Shown: positions 1 to 11,004 of the stretch, one piece after another
Layout: each line of letters begins with the position of its first letter
How positions within the stretch are numbered: the first letter of the stretch is position 1
Assembly (NCBI GenBank): GCA_032716605.1
Contig: CM064523.1
Coordinates: 39,250,026 to 39,314,025 of the forward strand
DNA: 64,000 nt
Source: Paralithodes platypus
Taxonomy: Eukaryota; Arthropoda; Malacostraca; Decapoda; Lithodidae
Direction of reading: 5' to 3'
Made by a program: the position numbers and the translations under genes
The notes under the pieces: generated by a model
Told to the model about the DNA's origin: nothing
Seen by the model: only the letters and a program-made list of their open reading frames with translations
Database searches by the model: none

Positions 1-3000
1 GTCATCAAGGTAGACCGTGCAGTTAGGGATTTCGTCACAAATATCGTTCATCAGGTTTTGAAACGTGGCAGGTGCGTTCTTAAGCCCATAAGGCATTACG
101 TTACATTGGTAGGTCTTGCCATCTACCACAAAACCACAAAGTTGCTTAGCTCGGTCCGACAGGGGTACTTGCCAGTAGCCTTTTACAAGATCAATTTTAG
201 TAAGGTACTTTGCATTCCCTATCTTGTCCACGCTGTCGTCAACTCGAGGCAAAGGGTAAGGGTTGGTAGTGGTCAAGCCATTTAGCCTACGAAAATCTAT
301 GCAGAACCGCACCTTGCCGTCAGGTTTTGGCTGCAACGTGACGGGTGATGTCCACTTCACATAACCTTCAGTGATCATCCCTCTCTCAACCATGTACTTT
401 AACTCCTCCCGTAAAGCTGGCAACTTTACCGGGGGCACACGGTAGGGCACTGACTTGAAGGGCACATTATCACCGACGTCCACGTCGTGCGTTACCTGAG
501 TAGTGAGACCTGGGTGTTCGGCGAAAACAGAGGGGTATGACCTGAACAGGCCTAGGACAGCAGCACCCTGGTGCTCAGGCAGGTGACTTACAGCTTGCCT
601 AGCCTCTTGTTCAGTATTCCCCGCCCACTGTTCCGCGGAAATGACACAGTCCCAGCTATCCTCCTCAGCAGCATGACTGTCCCCACCTCCTTCTCCACCC
701 TGGCCGCTGCAGGCCAGCACAGGGACAGTGAGAGGCTCTGAGGGGCGTCTCACATACTCTTTCATGAGGTTAACATGACATAACTGATGTTTTTTCCTAC
801 GGTCAGGTGTTGCAACGAGATAATCAAGGTCGGACAGTTTCTTAGCCACCACATACGGCCCAATGAACTTGGCAGAAAGGGGGTGTCCAGGCAAAGGTAA
901 AAGCAACATTACCTCCTGACCCACCGAAAACTCCCGAAGCTTCACCTTGGCGTCATACTGGTGCTTCATGACCGCCTGTGCATTAACCAAGTTATTACCT
1001 GCCGCTGCCATGCAACCTATAAGTCTCTCCCGGCTCTCAAGGACATATTTAAGTACAGACCCCGGCTTCTCTTCGCCCTCCCAGATCTCTTTCACCATAC
1101 TTAAAGGTCCTCTCACATTATGGCCAAAGACTAGCTGATTTGGACTGAACCCCAGGCTCTCTCCTGGGACTTCACGTGCAGCGAACAGAACATACGGCAG
1201 ACCCAAATCCCAATCAGTGTCATGTTCTGCACAGTAACAGCGTAGCATACTCTTCAGGGTCGAGTGCCACCGCTCCAAGACTCCCTGACTCTCGGGATGG
1301 TAGGCTGACGACACTACAGAACATATACCGTGCAACTGAAGGGTTTGCTTGAACAATTTGGATGTAAAATTGCTCCCCTGGTCTGACTGCACCTCACGTG
1401 GAAATCCATAACGGGAACAGAACAATAATAAGTTTTTAACAACTGCCTTTGCCGAGCCGTTTCTCATGGGGTATGCGTCCGGGTATCTCGTAGCCACATC
1501 CATGATTGTCAACAGGAATTTATTGCCACTACTAGTAGGCGGGAAAGGGCCAACCAAATCTACTACAACTTTGCTGAACGGAGGCCCGGTGACAGGTATG
1601 GGAAACAAAGGTGCCTTCGGGATTGTCTGGTTAGGCTTCCCCGTTGTCTGGCAGGTCGCACACCCAGCCACCCATGCACAGACATCAGCCTTGACCCCAG
1701 GCCACCAGAAAAACCTGCCCAATGCCGCCAATGTTTTTGTTACCCCCAAATGACCCGCCACCGGCACATCATGCGCCAGACACAATAAGGACTCTCTATA
1801 CTTATTTGGAACAACCACCTGGTCTACTACCCTCGCACCGCCCTCCCACTTCGATTTGGGGTCGAAAAATCTGCGGTACAATATCCTGTTGAGCCTAAAG
1901 AAATCTCCCGGCTTCGCATCCCCATCTTCCTCCAACTCTATGGCACCATTGCTATAACGAGCTAGGCTAGCGTCTTGCAGCTGCTGCTCACTTATGTCCC
2001 CGGGCGTCAATGCATCAAGATGGTTTTGTAATAAGACATTACCCCGGCTAGTAGGCTCTACTGCCTTAGTGGCTCTCGCTACAGCTCTTGCCTCACGCGA
2101 AGTCTTACCCAACTCTGCCTTGTTACACACCATCTCTGGGCCAGAGTCAACTCCCGTGTTTATTATAGGTCCAAGTACCGAATCACCGAGAAGTGCAGCA
2201 GAATCAATGTCCCTTTTCCTGCCCTTAGCAACCTTCTCCTGATCCTTCCTCCACTGTCCCCGAGGTTGAGTGCTAGGCTGTGCAGGAGCCGCAGAGCGAG
2301 ATCGGGTTACCACACAGGCCATCTCATCCTGTTGGCACCTCCCAACCCATTCCCGATTCTCACCATCCACGTCGGCCGCCCTCTCGGCAACGACTAAGGG
2401 TGGAGTCCCGGAAGTGGGCACCGCAAAGTCGTTGCCGAGAAGAAGGTCGACGCCCTCAACTGGCAAACACTCAACGATCCCTACATCCAGCTCCCTGCAC
2501 ACCTCTCCCACTCTCAACTCCAACCTCACAAGTGGGTATGACCTCGTAGCATTTATACCCTGCACCACAACAACTCTGGCCGCATTTATCGGTTTCCCTG
2601 TGAAGTTCCTCAACAAAGTTTGCGAAGCCCCCGTATCCCTCAACAAGTCAACCCTCCGTAGTTCACTCCCCCAGCTCACAAACCCGTGTCCCCGATGGCT
2701 ACAGAAAGTGTCCCGGACAGGTGTCGAGCCTTCCGTACGCTTCTTTACCGCGTGTGCCTCAGCTGCTGACAACCTACCCCGGGCAGTTGCTGCAGCCTTC
2801 AGAGACACACCGATACTGTGAACCAATGACACCGGCTTAGCGGGAGTGTTACTAGGGCACTCACGTGAATAATGGCCTAGCTTCTGACATTTGTAACATT
2901 TCACATCCCCAATGGGCTTCTTCCCTTGTGCGGGCGAAGAAGGGGCCTGACCTTTAGTAAACGGGAGAGGCTTGTGTTTGTAGGTGTTATTAGGTGCAAT

Positions 3001-3810
3001 GCTTTTAGTGTGGTTATGTGTGTCATAGGATTTGTTACTATCGAAAACTCTGGTGGGTGGGGTATAGCGCCCCTTCTGCCCTGACTCAGCCCTCTGAGCG
3101 GCACCGCAACCACGAATCAATGATAATCTGAGGTCTGCCATCTTGGCAGCCTCCTCTACTGTCTTGGGACATTTTTCGTTAATGTTCAGCGTTAGTTCGG
3201 TTCCAGTACATTTGTAAAACTGTTCCAGATAGAAAAGTTGCTTAATTTCCTCAGCCGACTCTGCGTGCTCGGACCGAAACCAGTTATTACATGCATCTGT
3301 TAAGTCCCGTGCGTGCTCCATAAAACTGACGTCGCTCTTCTTATTCACGCCACGGAACTTAAATCTATAAGTTTCGGGTTGCAGTTCGTAGGCCCGGAGC
3401 ACAGCCTCCTTCACCAGTCCATACACGACACTCTCGTCCAGTGACAGTGCATCGTAGGCTTTCAACCCCTTACCCACTAGACGTGATGAAACTAATGCTG
3501 CCCATTTAACCTCCGGCCAGTCATACTCACGACACTTCTTTTCGAAACGAGCAAAAAACTCAGTCACTGCTGTCTCATCAAATGCGGGTACTAACTTAAT
3601 TAAATGCGAAAGTGAGTCTGTAACCCGGTGCCCACCACCGAGATGACGCCCCGTGGTCTCTACTCTAGACTTCTCGACATCCATTTCAGCCTGGTACCTG
3701 GTTGCATCCTGATTGGCTTGGATTCTAGCAACCTCTATGCGTTCTATACTAGCCTGTTGTATCTGAGTCTCCTGCAGCTTAAACTTAGCTAGTTCTAGCT
3801 GAAATAACAT
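1..3810 (-). CDS. gag(C-part)-pol polyprotein: CCHC, protease, integrase, RT (partial)
   Basis: One minus-strand frame is stop-free from 3915 to base 1; residue 1 is taken as the ATG at 3810. Visible in order: capsid-like gag helices; a CCHC knuckle at residues 305-318 (C-x2-C-x4-H-x4-C); protease DTGAS at 392-396, followed further on by an LLLGNDFA block; integrase HHCC finger near 1790-1660; catalytic D751, D810 and E846 (DD35E, second acidic motif QSDQG, third VLERW); then RT blocks ending in VYLDD. The protein would drive assembly, polyprotein cleavage, integration and reverse transcription of the element. I checked the frame codon by codon and saw no stop. Its C-terminus is outside the window. 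The true N-terminus is probably the gag segment at 4295-3834, one nucleotide out of frame. Confidence 0.88.
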   Translation of the reverse strand, partial: MLFQLELAKFKLQETQIQQASIERIEVARIQANQDATRYQAEMDVEKSRVETTGRHLGGGHRVTDSLSHLIKLVPAFDETAVTEFFARFEKKCREYDWPEVKWAALVSSRLVGKGLKAYDALSLDESVVYGLVKEAVLRAYELQPETYRFKFRGVNKKSDVSFMEHARDLTDACNNWFRSEHAESAEEIKQLFYLEQFYKCTGTELTLNINEKCPKTVEEAAKMADLRLSLIRGCGAAQRAESGQKGRYTPPTRVFDSNKSYDTHNHTKSIAPNNTYKHKPLPFTKGQAPSSPAQGKKPIGDVKCYKCQKLGHYSRECPSNTPAKPVSLVHSIGVSLKAAATARGRLSAAEAHAVKKRTEGSTPVRDTFCSHRGHGFVSWGSELRRVDLLRDTGASQTLLRNFTGKPINAARVVVVQGINATRSYPLVRLELRVGEVCRELDVGIVECLPVEGVDLLLGNDFAVPTSGTPPLVVAERAADVDGENREWVGRCQQDEMACVVTRSRSAAPAQPSTQPRGQWRKDQEKVAKGRKRDIDSAALLGDSVLGPIINTGVDSGPEMVCNKAELGKTSREARAVARATKAVEPTSRGNVLLQNHLDALTPGDISEQQLQDASLARYSNGAIELEEDGDAKPGDFFRLNRILYRRFFDPKSKWEGGARVVDQVVVPNKYRESLLCLAHDVPVAGHLGVTKTLAALGRFFWWPGVKADVCAWVAGCATCQTTGKPNQTIPKAPLFPIPVTGPPFSKVVVDLVGPFPPTSSGNKFLLTIMDVATRYPDAYPMRNGSAKAVVKNLLLFCSRYGFPREVQSDQGSNFTSKLFKQTLQLHGICSVVSSAYHPESQGVLERWHSTLKSMLRCYCAEHDTDWDLGLPYVLFAAREVPGESLGFSPNQLVFGHNVRGPLSMVKEIWEGEEKPGSVLKYVLESRERLIGCMAAAGNNLVNAQAVMKHQYDAKVKLREFSVGQEVMLLLPLPGHPLSAKFIGPYVVAKKLSDLDYLVATPDRRKKHQLCHVNLMKEYVRRPSEPLTVPVLACSGQGGEGGGDSHAAEEDSWDCVISAEQWAGNTEQEARQAVSHLPEHQGAAVLGLFRSYPSVFAEHPGLTTQVTHDVDVGDNVPFKSVPYRVPPVKLPALREELKYMVERGMITEGYVKWTSPVTLQPKPDGKVRFCIDFRRLNGLTTTNPYPLPRVDDSVDKIGNAKYLTKIDLVKGYWQVPLSDRAKQLCGFVVDGKTYQCNVMPYGLKNAPATFQNLMNDICDEIPNCTVYLDD

Positions 3811-4295
3811 CTCAGGAGACAGGCCTGGGGGGGAGAGCACAAAATGGGGGATCCACACCGAGACGTGTTTACGGGTAAGCCAGCTTGCCATTGAGAACCC
3901 TCCTGCTGCATCGTGCTAAGACTCGCTGGCTGAGGGCCCAGCTCAGGGGTAGAGTGGAATGGAGGCTTGGAGGGAACCCCCCAAGACCCCACTCCACCCA
4001 CCGCCCCATCGCCATCACCCAACAAACATGCCACCAAATTCTTCTTGGGCCAACTGTCAGGACAGTCCCGCCCCAAAACCGTGGCTAAACAGCGAAGACC
4101 GTAACAATCAATAGCCTGCAGGCGCTGTTCGGTCAAAGGTGTCTGCAAAAATGCCCGGGCATCCCTCTCTCCACTTATAACACTCCCCTCCCTAAATATC
4201 TGCTGTACTTGCTGGTCACTAGGCTGTACCGTGTTATCCTCCCCCGTAAATGATGAGTCATTAGACATAGTGCTGGTTATACAATTGCTGTTCAT
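3795..4295 (-). pseudogene. gag N-terminal segment, one base out of frame with gag-pol
   Basis: A 166-residue frame starts at ATG 4295 (a second ATG is at 4268) and ends at a stop at 3797-3795. The first 100 or so residues are acidic and polar and include a KKNLVACLLGD stretch like the short N-terminal region of Gypsy gags. About 40 bases before the stop it meets a run of seven C (minus strand). Beyond that run the gag-like sequence (helix rich in QLELAKFKLQE) continues in the frame of the downstream polyprotein. I read this as a one-base indel in the homopolymer or a sequencing error; a programmed shift is less likely because it would sit inside gag rather than between gag and pol. Confidence 0.65.
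3827..3833 (-). other. C7 homopolymer where the gag frame shifts
   Basis: Seven G on the plus strand (C7 on the minus strand) lie where the N-terminal gag frame and the downstream gag-pol frame overlap (3795-3915 are open in both). A single-base change here would join them. Confidence 0.6.
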
Positions 4296-4515
4296 AAACA
4301 AAAAAAAGTGCTTATTACTAATTGCAGTCTCGACTCACAAAATGTTAAAGATGCTTGAATGACTCTACTCTAGACACCTAACGAAACAATCTGCAAGTCC
4401 ACCAATACAATAATGACACAATAAAAATTCCTCCAATATGCAAGAAAATTCTAGCCAGCTCTACTAGGTAGCATAGAATAGTTCTCCAAAAAACATGTGA
4501 TAGGATACTACTGAA

Positions 4516-4533
4516 TCTTGTGCAAGGTCGCCA
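4516..4533 (-). other. primer-binding site of the left Gypsy element
   Basis: On the minus strand TGGCGACC begins three bases after the LTR inner edge, the expected position and TGG start of a PBS complementary to a tRNA 3' CCA end. The complete element at 25207 uses the same first eight bases. Confidence 0.65.
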
Positions 4534-4536
4534 TTT

Positions 4537-4810
4537 TGTTACGGCTGGATCGGCAATACATATTCGGGATTCTTGATCGTAGGACAGAAATGGCTTAAGT
4601 GACAACGACACGCTCGATTCCAGTCCCAAATACTATATGCTCCAGACAACAAAAGCACCAACGCCCTACAGAGTTATCGTCTACGGTAACGAGGTACCTT
4701 AACTCGGCGAAAGTGTACAACAGGGATAGGCTATGAGGCTAAACTCCCTCAGACATTTATAGGTTACGTTATTACTAAAGAAATGCAATACTCAAGAAAC
4801 TACGTTAATA
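4537..4810 (-). repeat. 5' LTR of the left Gypsy element, inner part
   Basis: The plus strand reads TGTTACGG at 4537, so on the minus strand the LTR ends in ...CCGTAACA directly before the PBS. The LTR is interrupted at 4811 by a MITE and probably continues beyond 5229. I could not find the outer TG end, so the length is unknown. Confidence 0.55.
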
Positions 4811-5228
4811 TTAACCCTTAAAAAGCGGCTCACCACTTAAGTCGAGTTGAAAAAACTGGCAAAAAACGGGTGAAAAAAGGGTGGAAATCGAGTGAAAATG
4901 GGTGGGATAGTAATGATCCATACGTCCGACATCTGTGGCCTCCCGGCCCACACTAACTCCAGTTCCCCCACCGCGCATGAGGATGACAGTGTAACCAATA
5001 GTTCGCTAAAAGTGAGCAAGGTAGCAAAATCAGCTAAACTTCCATCTTCGAGGTAACACTGTCAGTGCTCCACGAGTGCTACGTAGCTGTATGTGGCGTT
5101 ATTGTGTAGCGATTTCCACCTAGTTTTCGGCGCAATACAGTTCCTTTCATACTGATGGTTGATATAGCAGTCAGAACGGCCCAGAAAGGCCCAAAACGGC
5201 CACAGAGCACCCGCTAGAGGAGGGTTAA
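4811..5228. mobile_element. TTAA-flanked MITE, family 1, copy A
   Basis: The 418-bp interval starts TTAACCCTTAAAAAGCGG and ends, on the other strand, TTAACCCTCCTCTAGCGG, so it has short imperfect terminal inverted repeats inside a TTAA duplication. It has no coding capacity. Related copies in other orientations are at 42087-42515 and 50374-50858. TTAA target sites with CCC-starting TIRs are the signature of piggyBac-superfamily elements. The autonomous partner is not in the window. Confidence 0.7.
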
Positions 5229-6799
5229 GCCTCTAATAATGTAGAATAGAAGCAGGCTAAAGGTATGACAGTGAAATGCTAAATGACAAATGTACACGCC
5301 TACTTGAAAGCGCGTGCACTACACTAACTGTCCCCTACTAACATGCACTAGCATGTAGCATACAAGATGTTCATGATCCAGTAGATACCTAATAATACAC
5401 ATGGGAGGAACATAAACAGTAGTCACTTATTATAATAATGAATCTATACTTGGAATAACTAAAAGGTTGCAGGCAACAGTACTGCGCCGGTAGCCTACTA
5501 CCGCATAGGCTACTTCGCTTCTCTCACTCTGTCTCCCTCCGAGTCCGTATGCGCCCTACGCAACAGAACTCCGGACACAGCAGCAAAACGACAGTGCAGT
5601 TAATTGATACATGAAAGTATTAATAGTGTTGTCTTGTGTGTGAGTAATGTGTATTGTAAAGTGTTATAGATATATACTTAAAGAGAGCTGCAATGCATAG
5701 TAAAATAAAGATATATCCCACTCATCATCCCCATGTGTTCTAGCTAGCAGGCCAAGTCACAGGAACAACGAGTCCCAGCACCGAAAGCGAGAACCCAGGA
5801 GAAGACTGTAGAGAACACAAGGACAGATAAATTACGTTACTCTACTATACCGGCACTACGAGCGAGCTGTAGTCTCGGGTGCTACACTCGCTCCTGGCTC
5901 GGTATGCAAATCAAGGCTAAGTCCTCGTCCCTCTACAGACAACTCCTGGGCATGGTCGGGCTCTTACACATGGCACCAGTCTAGTCACAAATGGGATGAT
6001 GAGCAGGGCATATAACTCGTGAACATGTAGAACGTTCACCAACTATCCTCATCAAGAAGATCGCTGTTCACATTAACCCCTTAAATCTAATACATGTATA
6101 TATGCTTGTCCTAAGAGTAATACGAGAGGTGAGTGCTGAAACTCCTTTAGGACCTCAAGGGAAGGTTATGCATTTAAATAGAGAGAAGAATGAAATGAGA
6201 GTAATGTCGTCAGAGAGAAAGAGTGCAACCGTGAGAAGTGGGGAGAGAGAGCAAGGGATGTTAGAATCTCAAAGGTTCTAGGCAACCTAGTCCAGGAACA
6301 CAGCCAACCTCCAGGCAGTGTGCTGTACGACAACATGGGCCCAGCCCAGGCAGGCAACAATGGACTACCAACCCTATCGCGCCTAGCTATAAGGGCAAGG
6401 CTGCCAACCAGTCCATACATCTGGCAACCACCCGGCCGGCAGCGCGGCGTGTTGCTACCCTCTTGCTCTGAAGCCCAACTCACTCTCTCTCTCTGAATTC
6501 CCATTATCCTATCTATCAACTTCTCTATTGATACTACATATTAAATGGAAGGTCTCGACATGGCTTAAAACAAAACCCACCACTGGTTAGCACATGACGA
6601 GACCTTTGCAGAGATACAAAGAACATAGTTATAAGTTGTCACACTCAATATACATAGCGGCTGACGGTAGCCAGATCACGGGCGGTACAGTGGAGTACCA
6701 AGGAGTACAATCAGGTTGCGTTGCCCAGCACTGGGGTGCGTCACATAAGAAATAATAACTAGAGGGGCACTCGGGAGAGCGCATAGCTCCGCCGCCGCT
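5229..6799. other. no recognised gene; probably outer LTR sequence then unassigned DNA
   Basis: The first part may be the continuation of the left Gypsy LTR, but no terminus was identified. Around 6290-6480 it is GC-richer than its surroundings, with no recognisable protein. Short open frames here have no motifs. Confidence 0.35.
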
Positions 6800-7033
6800 G
6801 CGGAGGTATGCGCTCTGCCAACCGCCCCCTTGATGTAATAACTTCGTCATTGGCGCATATCCTATCTGCTCACCAAATTTCGAGAACATAGGTCCATAAC
6901 TTTGTGAGCCGCCTATGCTGGCGGAGGTATGCTCTCTACCGATCACCTCTTAAACTGAATCACTTCTTACTTGGTGCATATCCTATCCGGCCACCAAATT
7001 TCGTGAACACCGGTTCATAACTTTTGAGAACTG
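6800..7033. repeat. two diverged direct repeats, period 121 bp
   Basis: The block GCGGAGGTATGC...CATATCCTATC...CACCAAATTTCG...CATAACTTT starts at 6800 and again at 6921. The tail at 7040-7090 (CAGACAAACAAAGGCAAAAC, then CTTCGTTGGCGGAGA) is of a kind frequently dispersed in invertebrate genomes. Noncoding, family unknown. Confidence 0.55.
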
Positions 7034-7728
7034 GTTTACAGGCAGACAAACAAAGGCAAAACAATACCTCCCGAACTTCGTTGGCGGAGATAACAAATAA
7101 ACAAATGTGCAGTGGTCATTATAGAATGAAGACTTAACAATGGGCAAGTGGAAAAAGCATGATTGACTTAGTTGAAAAACAAAACCAAAATAGTTTGGAT
7201 ATAAGTAACTTATGTACGAGAAGGAAATTAAATAAGATGAAACGGATACCTTAAATTTTAACCTGTTTAATGTAATGATTTCACATGCTACTAAGTGGAT
7301 ATTTTGTATCTCATATGCTTTAAAGTCTTGGAATACAATTATATTTAAACTTAACTAAGATATTGTTTTCATAACTGGGTAATAAATGACGCTTGCTGTT
7401 CGCATTTTTGTGTCGTGAATAAGTGCAATGCTATCTTTCTTTATTATCGTGCGAGATGGTGATCAGTAACTTGTTAGATAATTCCAAAAACCTAACAATC
7501 AGGGAACGCACTTTGCCCCATAACTGCATGCATATCGAAAGTAGCGAGGAAGCAAGACAATTTTGGGAACAATTCAGTGAGTCATAGATAGCACCAAATG
7601 AAAGGTTCGTATTATTTTAGTGTTATAAAGTGAATTACCTTACGGTAGTTCATAATTTGTCCTTGCTACTATAGGCCTAATTAAAATATAAATGTCCTTT
7701 TCCTGATACATCACAAACGTTGCAGTTC

Positions 7729-7963
7729 TTAACCCTCTCACGTTCTTGACGCAATTTTGAGCCTATTAGTGATACTTTAAAGCCTTTATTACCATCAGGG
7801 GTATTTAGAAACCTTTAGTTTAGTTACTTTAACCTCTGCAGTTGTCTTTGAGTTAGCTGTGGGCAGAAAACTAATTTTGGAGAGGTAATTATAAGAGTGA
7901 GAGAACTCTATTTCTTATTGCTAATCTGGCAACCTCTGCGTCATGTGGTCGTGAGAGGGTTAA
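7729..7963 (+). mobile_element. TTAA-flanked MITE, family 2, copy 1
   Basis: It begins TTAACCCTCTCACG and ends CGTGAGAGGGTTAA, giving a perfect 10-bp TIR (CCCTCTCACG) inside TTAA. The 235-bp body is noncoding. A second copy in the opposite orientation lies at 17741-17964 and matches along its whole length with scattered differences. The ends suggest a piggyBac-type non-autonomous element. Confidence 0.8.
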
Positions 7964-8031
7964 TAGGCATTCCGACCTTAAATCTATAATGGTCGTTGGC
8001 TACCAAATTGATGAAAAGAACAATGAAGCGC

Positions 8032-8033
<2 letters not shown>

Positions 8034-8087
<54 letters not shown>
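8034..8087. repeat. (GA)n microsatellite
   Basis: About 27 nearly uninterrupted GA dinucleotides. Confidence 0.95.
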
Positions 8088-8088
<1 letters not shown>

Positions 8089-8238
8089 CTAGTTAATGTA
8101 GATTGTTTCTAGAGGTCAAAGATAGATGATGGTTCAAATTGCTAAGGTAATAATAAAAACAAACAGTACACTAGAAGTTGGCAGATTGGGAGCCAAAGCG
8201 TCACATTTTTCCCTTGCCCCTCAACTTTCCCTTCAAAA

Positions 8239-8460
8239 TTGCTGAGGGGCACAGGGCCTTGGGTGGGGCTTTGGTTTCCCGGGTGTTTCCGCACCCTCCT
8301 CAGCTCCCTGCCATGGAGTGGCTTCGGTCACCCAGGCTTTGTTAGTGGTAAGCAGGGAGGGTTTTGTGGGGGCACTCGTTTATGGCCTTGGCCTTGCTCG
8401 AGACCTTGGGGCTGTTCGGCCAGACAGCCTGGGAAACAACAACAACAACAACAACAAACA
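8239..8460 (+). repeat. GC-rich fragment with an (AAC)n tail, unclassified
   Basis: About 200 bp of G/C-rich sequence, unlike the AT-rich DNA around it, ends in seven AAC repeats at 8435-8459. All three frames are open here simply because of composition. A simple-repeat tail after a compositionally distinct block suggests the 3' end of a SINE or LINE-derived insertion, but I see no tRNA boxes or RT motif. Confidence 0.4.
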
Positions 8461-8943
8461 GTACAGAGACACAGGGGAAGGCCATGGCAGAATCCCCCCC
8501 CCCCCCTATTCCACAAACACAAACACACACGGGTATACGCCGATGTTAAGAAATCCTCATATATTAGTTCTAAGGAAAGTTGTGTGTGTAATTATTACTT
8601 GTTAATCATACTTGGATTATTATGACACATAAATATTAAACGAGCATAACGAATACGAGATGGTCTTTCTTCGTTGTAGAATTGTGAATGCTAATGCTCT
8701 CCAGTATGGGATAGGGGCATCATAGGTGGCTAAACATTAATGTAATAATCATCTTACTCAAAGTATAAACAAGCATAAATACATAACGCAAGAAAGACAA
8801 GGAAAACGAAATACTCCAGTTACGCACCAGTCACCATTAATAATTAACACATTAATTGTTTAATCTGGATAATGTAAGCGGTAACATACAAACAACCAAA
8901 CATTACCCTTTTATCTGCAAGTAATAGACAAGGGATTATGTGG

Positions 8944-8944
<1 letters not shown>

Positions 8945-8990
<46 letters not shown>

Positions 8991-8997
8991 CTCTCTC
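8945..8997. repeat. (CA)n(CT)n microsatellite
   Basis: About 21 CA units followed by five CT units, directly before a SINE. Confidence 0.95.
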
Positions 8998-8998
8998 C

Positions 8999-9159
8999 GG
9001 GGCCTGGCGTAGCGTGGTGGCTAGCGCGCTCAACTTGTGATCAGGGGGTCGCAGGTTCGAGTCCCGCCGCCGACATGGGGTAGCCGCCCATCCTAACTTA
9101 CCCTAGTAGTGCTATATGGTCTCTTCAGGTCTAGTGTGGTGGAATAATTTCCATCTCCA

Positions 9160-9193
<34 letters not shown>

Positions 9194-9195
9194 CC
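8999..9195 (+). mobile_element. tRNA-derived SINE
   Basis: The first 75 bp look like a tRNA: an A-box-like GTGGTGGCTAGCGCG near 9013 and a B box GGTTCGAGTCC at 9054. An unrelated body of about 90 bp follows, and the copy ends in CCATCT repeats and (CT)n. The head does not fold into a complete cloverleaf by eye, so it is not called as a tRNA gene. Confidence 0.7.
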
Positions 9196-9394
9196 ACACA
9201 TGAAGATAATTAATTGAATCCCTAACATAATGCTAAGCTCGTCAGAGTATGTCACATCTCTAATTTGAAGCACATGGCATAAAGTGTTATCAACTGCTAC
9301 GGAGTAGCAGGATTTATTTGATATTATATACAAAATAAAATACAGAGTATTCTAAAGATTGAGTAGATACTGTTACATTAAACTCGTGTGTGTA

Positions 9395-9433
<39 letters not shown>

Positions 9434-9821
9434 TAACATAAACTGTGTTCTTAAACATAGACGTAACATAAAGGTTGAATACTTTGTCAAAATAGATTCT
9501 CATTACCTTCATAATTATACAAAGAATGCAGGGTAATATTGACATTAAGCAAATACAAAAATAGGTAGTATCGAATAGATGATGAATATTTACTTGCATA
9601 CTTTATAATCATTATAAATTGAATGACAACATAACACATATTAAATATACGTTCAGGAAATTAAAAGAGCATGGAAAGTTCCAATAACTTAGAATTGGGG
9701 AGGGAGAGACAAGTGTGTGTGTGTGTTGGAGGGGGTGGGGGGAGAGAGAAGGGGGAATACTGGTGGAAGGGAACACGGTAAAACAGGGGAGAGAGGAGAT
9801 GACCACCTGAGCCGGAACATA

Positions 9822-10680
9822 TGCTCTTAACTGTACATCTGCCCTGGACCGAAGCAAAGGGACAGTTGCTCACCAACAAATGTTTGGCCGTGGGTAGATT
9901 ACGAGGACTCCAGAAGAGATTAATTGCTGAACCTGGATTTTGTGAACAATATTTGCAGGTACTTTCTGATCAATTGTCGCAAGTTTCATTGAGGAGGTTC
10001 CGTTCGATGACAATGGGTCATGTCATTATCTGGTGCATCATGGGATCATAAAGGAAAGCAGGACTACTCCGGTACGCATTGTATTTGATTGTTCCGCCTG
10101 GGTAAATACTGTAAGTATTCACATAGAAAAAAAAAAAAAAAGTACAAGAAGGGTCTGAACGACTGTCTGTACACAGGACCATCATTGGTACCAGAGTTAG
10201 TTCAAGTCTTGTTGCGATTCCGTCTGCATCAGTATGCGTGGGTCAGTGAAATAAAAAAGGCCTTCTTGATGTTGAAACTGCATGAGGACGACAGAAATGA
10301 CACCAGGTTCATGTGGCCAAACGTCTAGATTCACCTCTTATGTTGTTATCGGTTCAGCGTTGTACTGTTCGGTGCTACTTGCTCCCAGTTTCTGCTGAAC
10401 GCAACCATCCTAAACAAAAAATTGTTGATGTAGACCCAAAGATCATGCAGGACATTAGGGCCGGGCTATATATCGATAACCTCCAAGGTACGGGGGACTA
10501 TGAAGATTCCCTCGTCCGTGCATACGGTATGGCTCATAAAGTTATGGACAATACCCACTTGTTCCTGCCTCAATGGGCTACCAATAGTCCTGTACTAAGA
10601 GGGGTATTACAAAGGGATGGTGTTGCTGCTGAACAGCAGAAACTGGTGAGAGTTCTTGGGTTAGTATAGAAGACGGCTCC
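9822..10680 (+). pseudogene. BEL/Pao reverse transcriptase remnant
   Basis: Pieces in different frames align in order with a Pao RT: the N-terminal LPWTE...LLTNKCLAVGRLRGL block at about 9840-9900, the SLNDCLYTGPSLV and AFLMLKLHEDDRNDTRF blocks at 10160-10310, and the catalytic YIDNL box at about 10470. A run of 14 A at 10127 and stops near 10326 and 10669 break the frame. It cannot make a functional enzyme. Confidence 0.8.
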
Positions 10681-11004
10681 CGATTATCTTTCTTTTGGAG
10701 TTCAACATGCTTCGGTTGAGTATGTGACAAAGCGTTAGGGTTTGAGATTTTCTGCCAAACTCTTTGATCTTTTGGGTGTTTTGTTGCCAAGTTCCATAAG
10801 GTGTAGAATATTTCTCCAGCAATTATGGAAACTAAAGTTGGGTTGGGACAATTATCTTTCTAATGACTTGAACAAAAACTGCTGGGGATTGTAGATGATC
10901 TGGTACTCTGTAGTAATATTAAGTTCGCTCGGAGAGTCGGGTACGGTCATACTGTATCCCTACATCCATTTGCTGATGCCAGCAGTATTGCATACAGGAC
11001 TGCT

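Larger units (their letters stand above)
1..4536 (-). mobile_element. Gmr1-like Ty3/Gypsy LTR retrotransposon, internal region (cut by window edge)
   Basis: Read on the minus strand, the interval holds in order a primer-binding site, gag with a zinc knuckle, an aspartic protease, a DD35E integrase and the N-terminal part of a reverse transcriptase ending at the YLDD box on bases 1-15. Integrase therefore precedes RT, unlike ordinary Gypsy elements (PR-RT-RH-IN). Catalytic motifs are intact and the frame is open for about 3.9 kb, so the copy is fairly young. RNase H and the 3' LTR lie outside the window. The inner edge of the 5' LTR is at 4537; its outer edge could not be located, so no target duplication can be checked. 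Confidence 0.9.

Noticed and set aside
5480..5980. Outer end of the left element's LTR
   Set aside because: Several possible TGT/ACA edges, none with a testable target duplication because the 3' LTR is outside the window.
8239..8625. Gln-rich 128-residue open frame
   Set aside because: Produced by GC-rich sequence and an (AAC)n run; overlapping frames on both strands are equally open.
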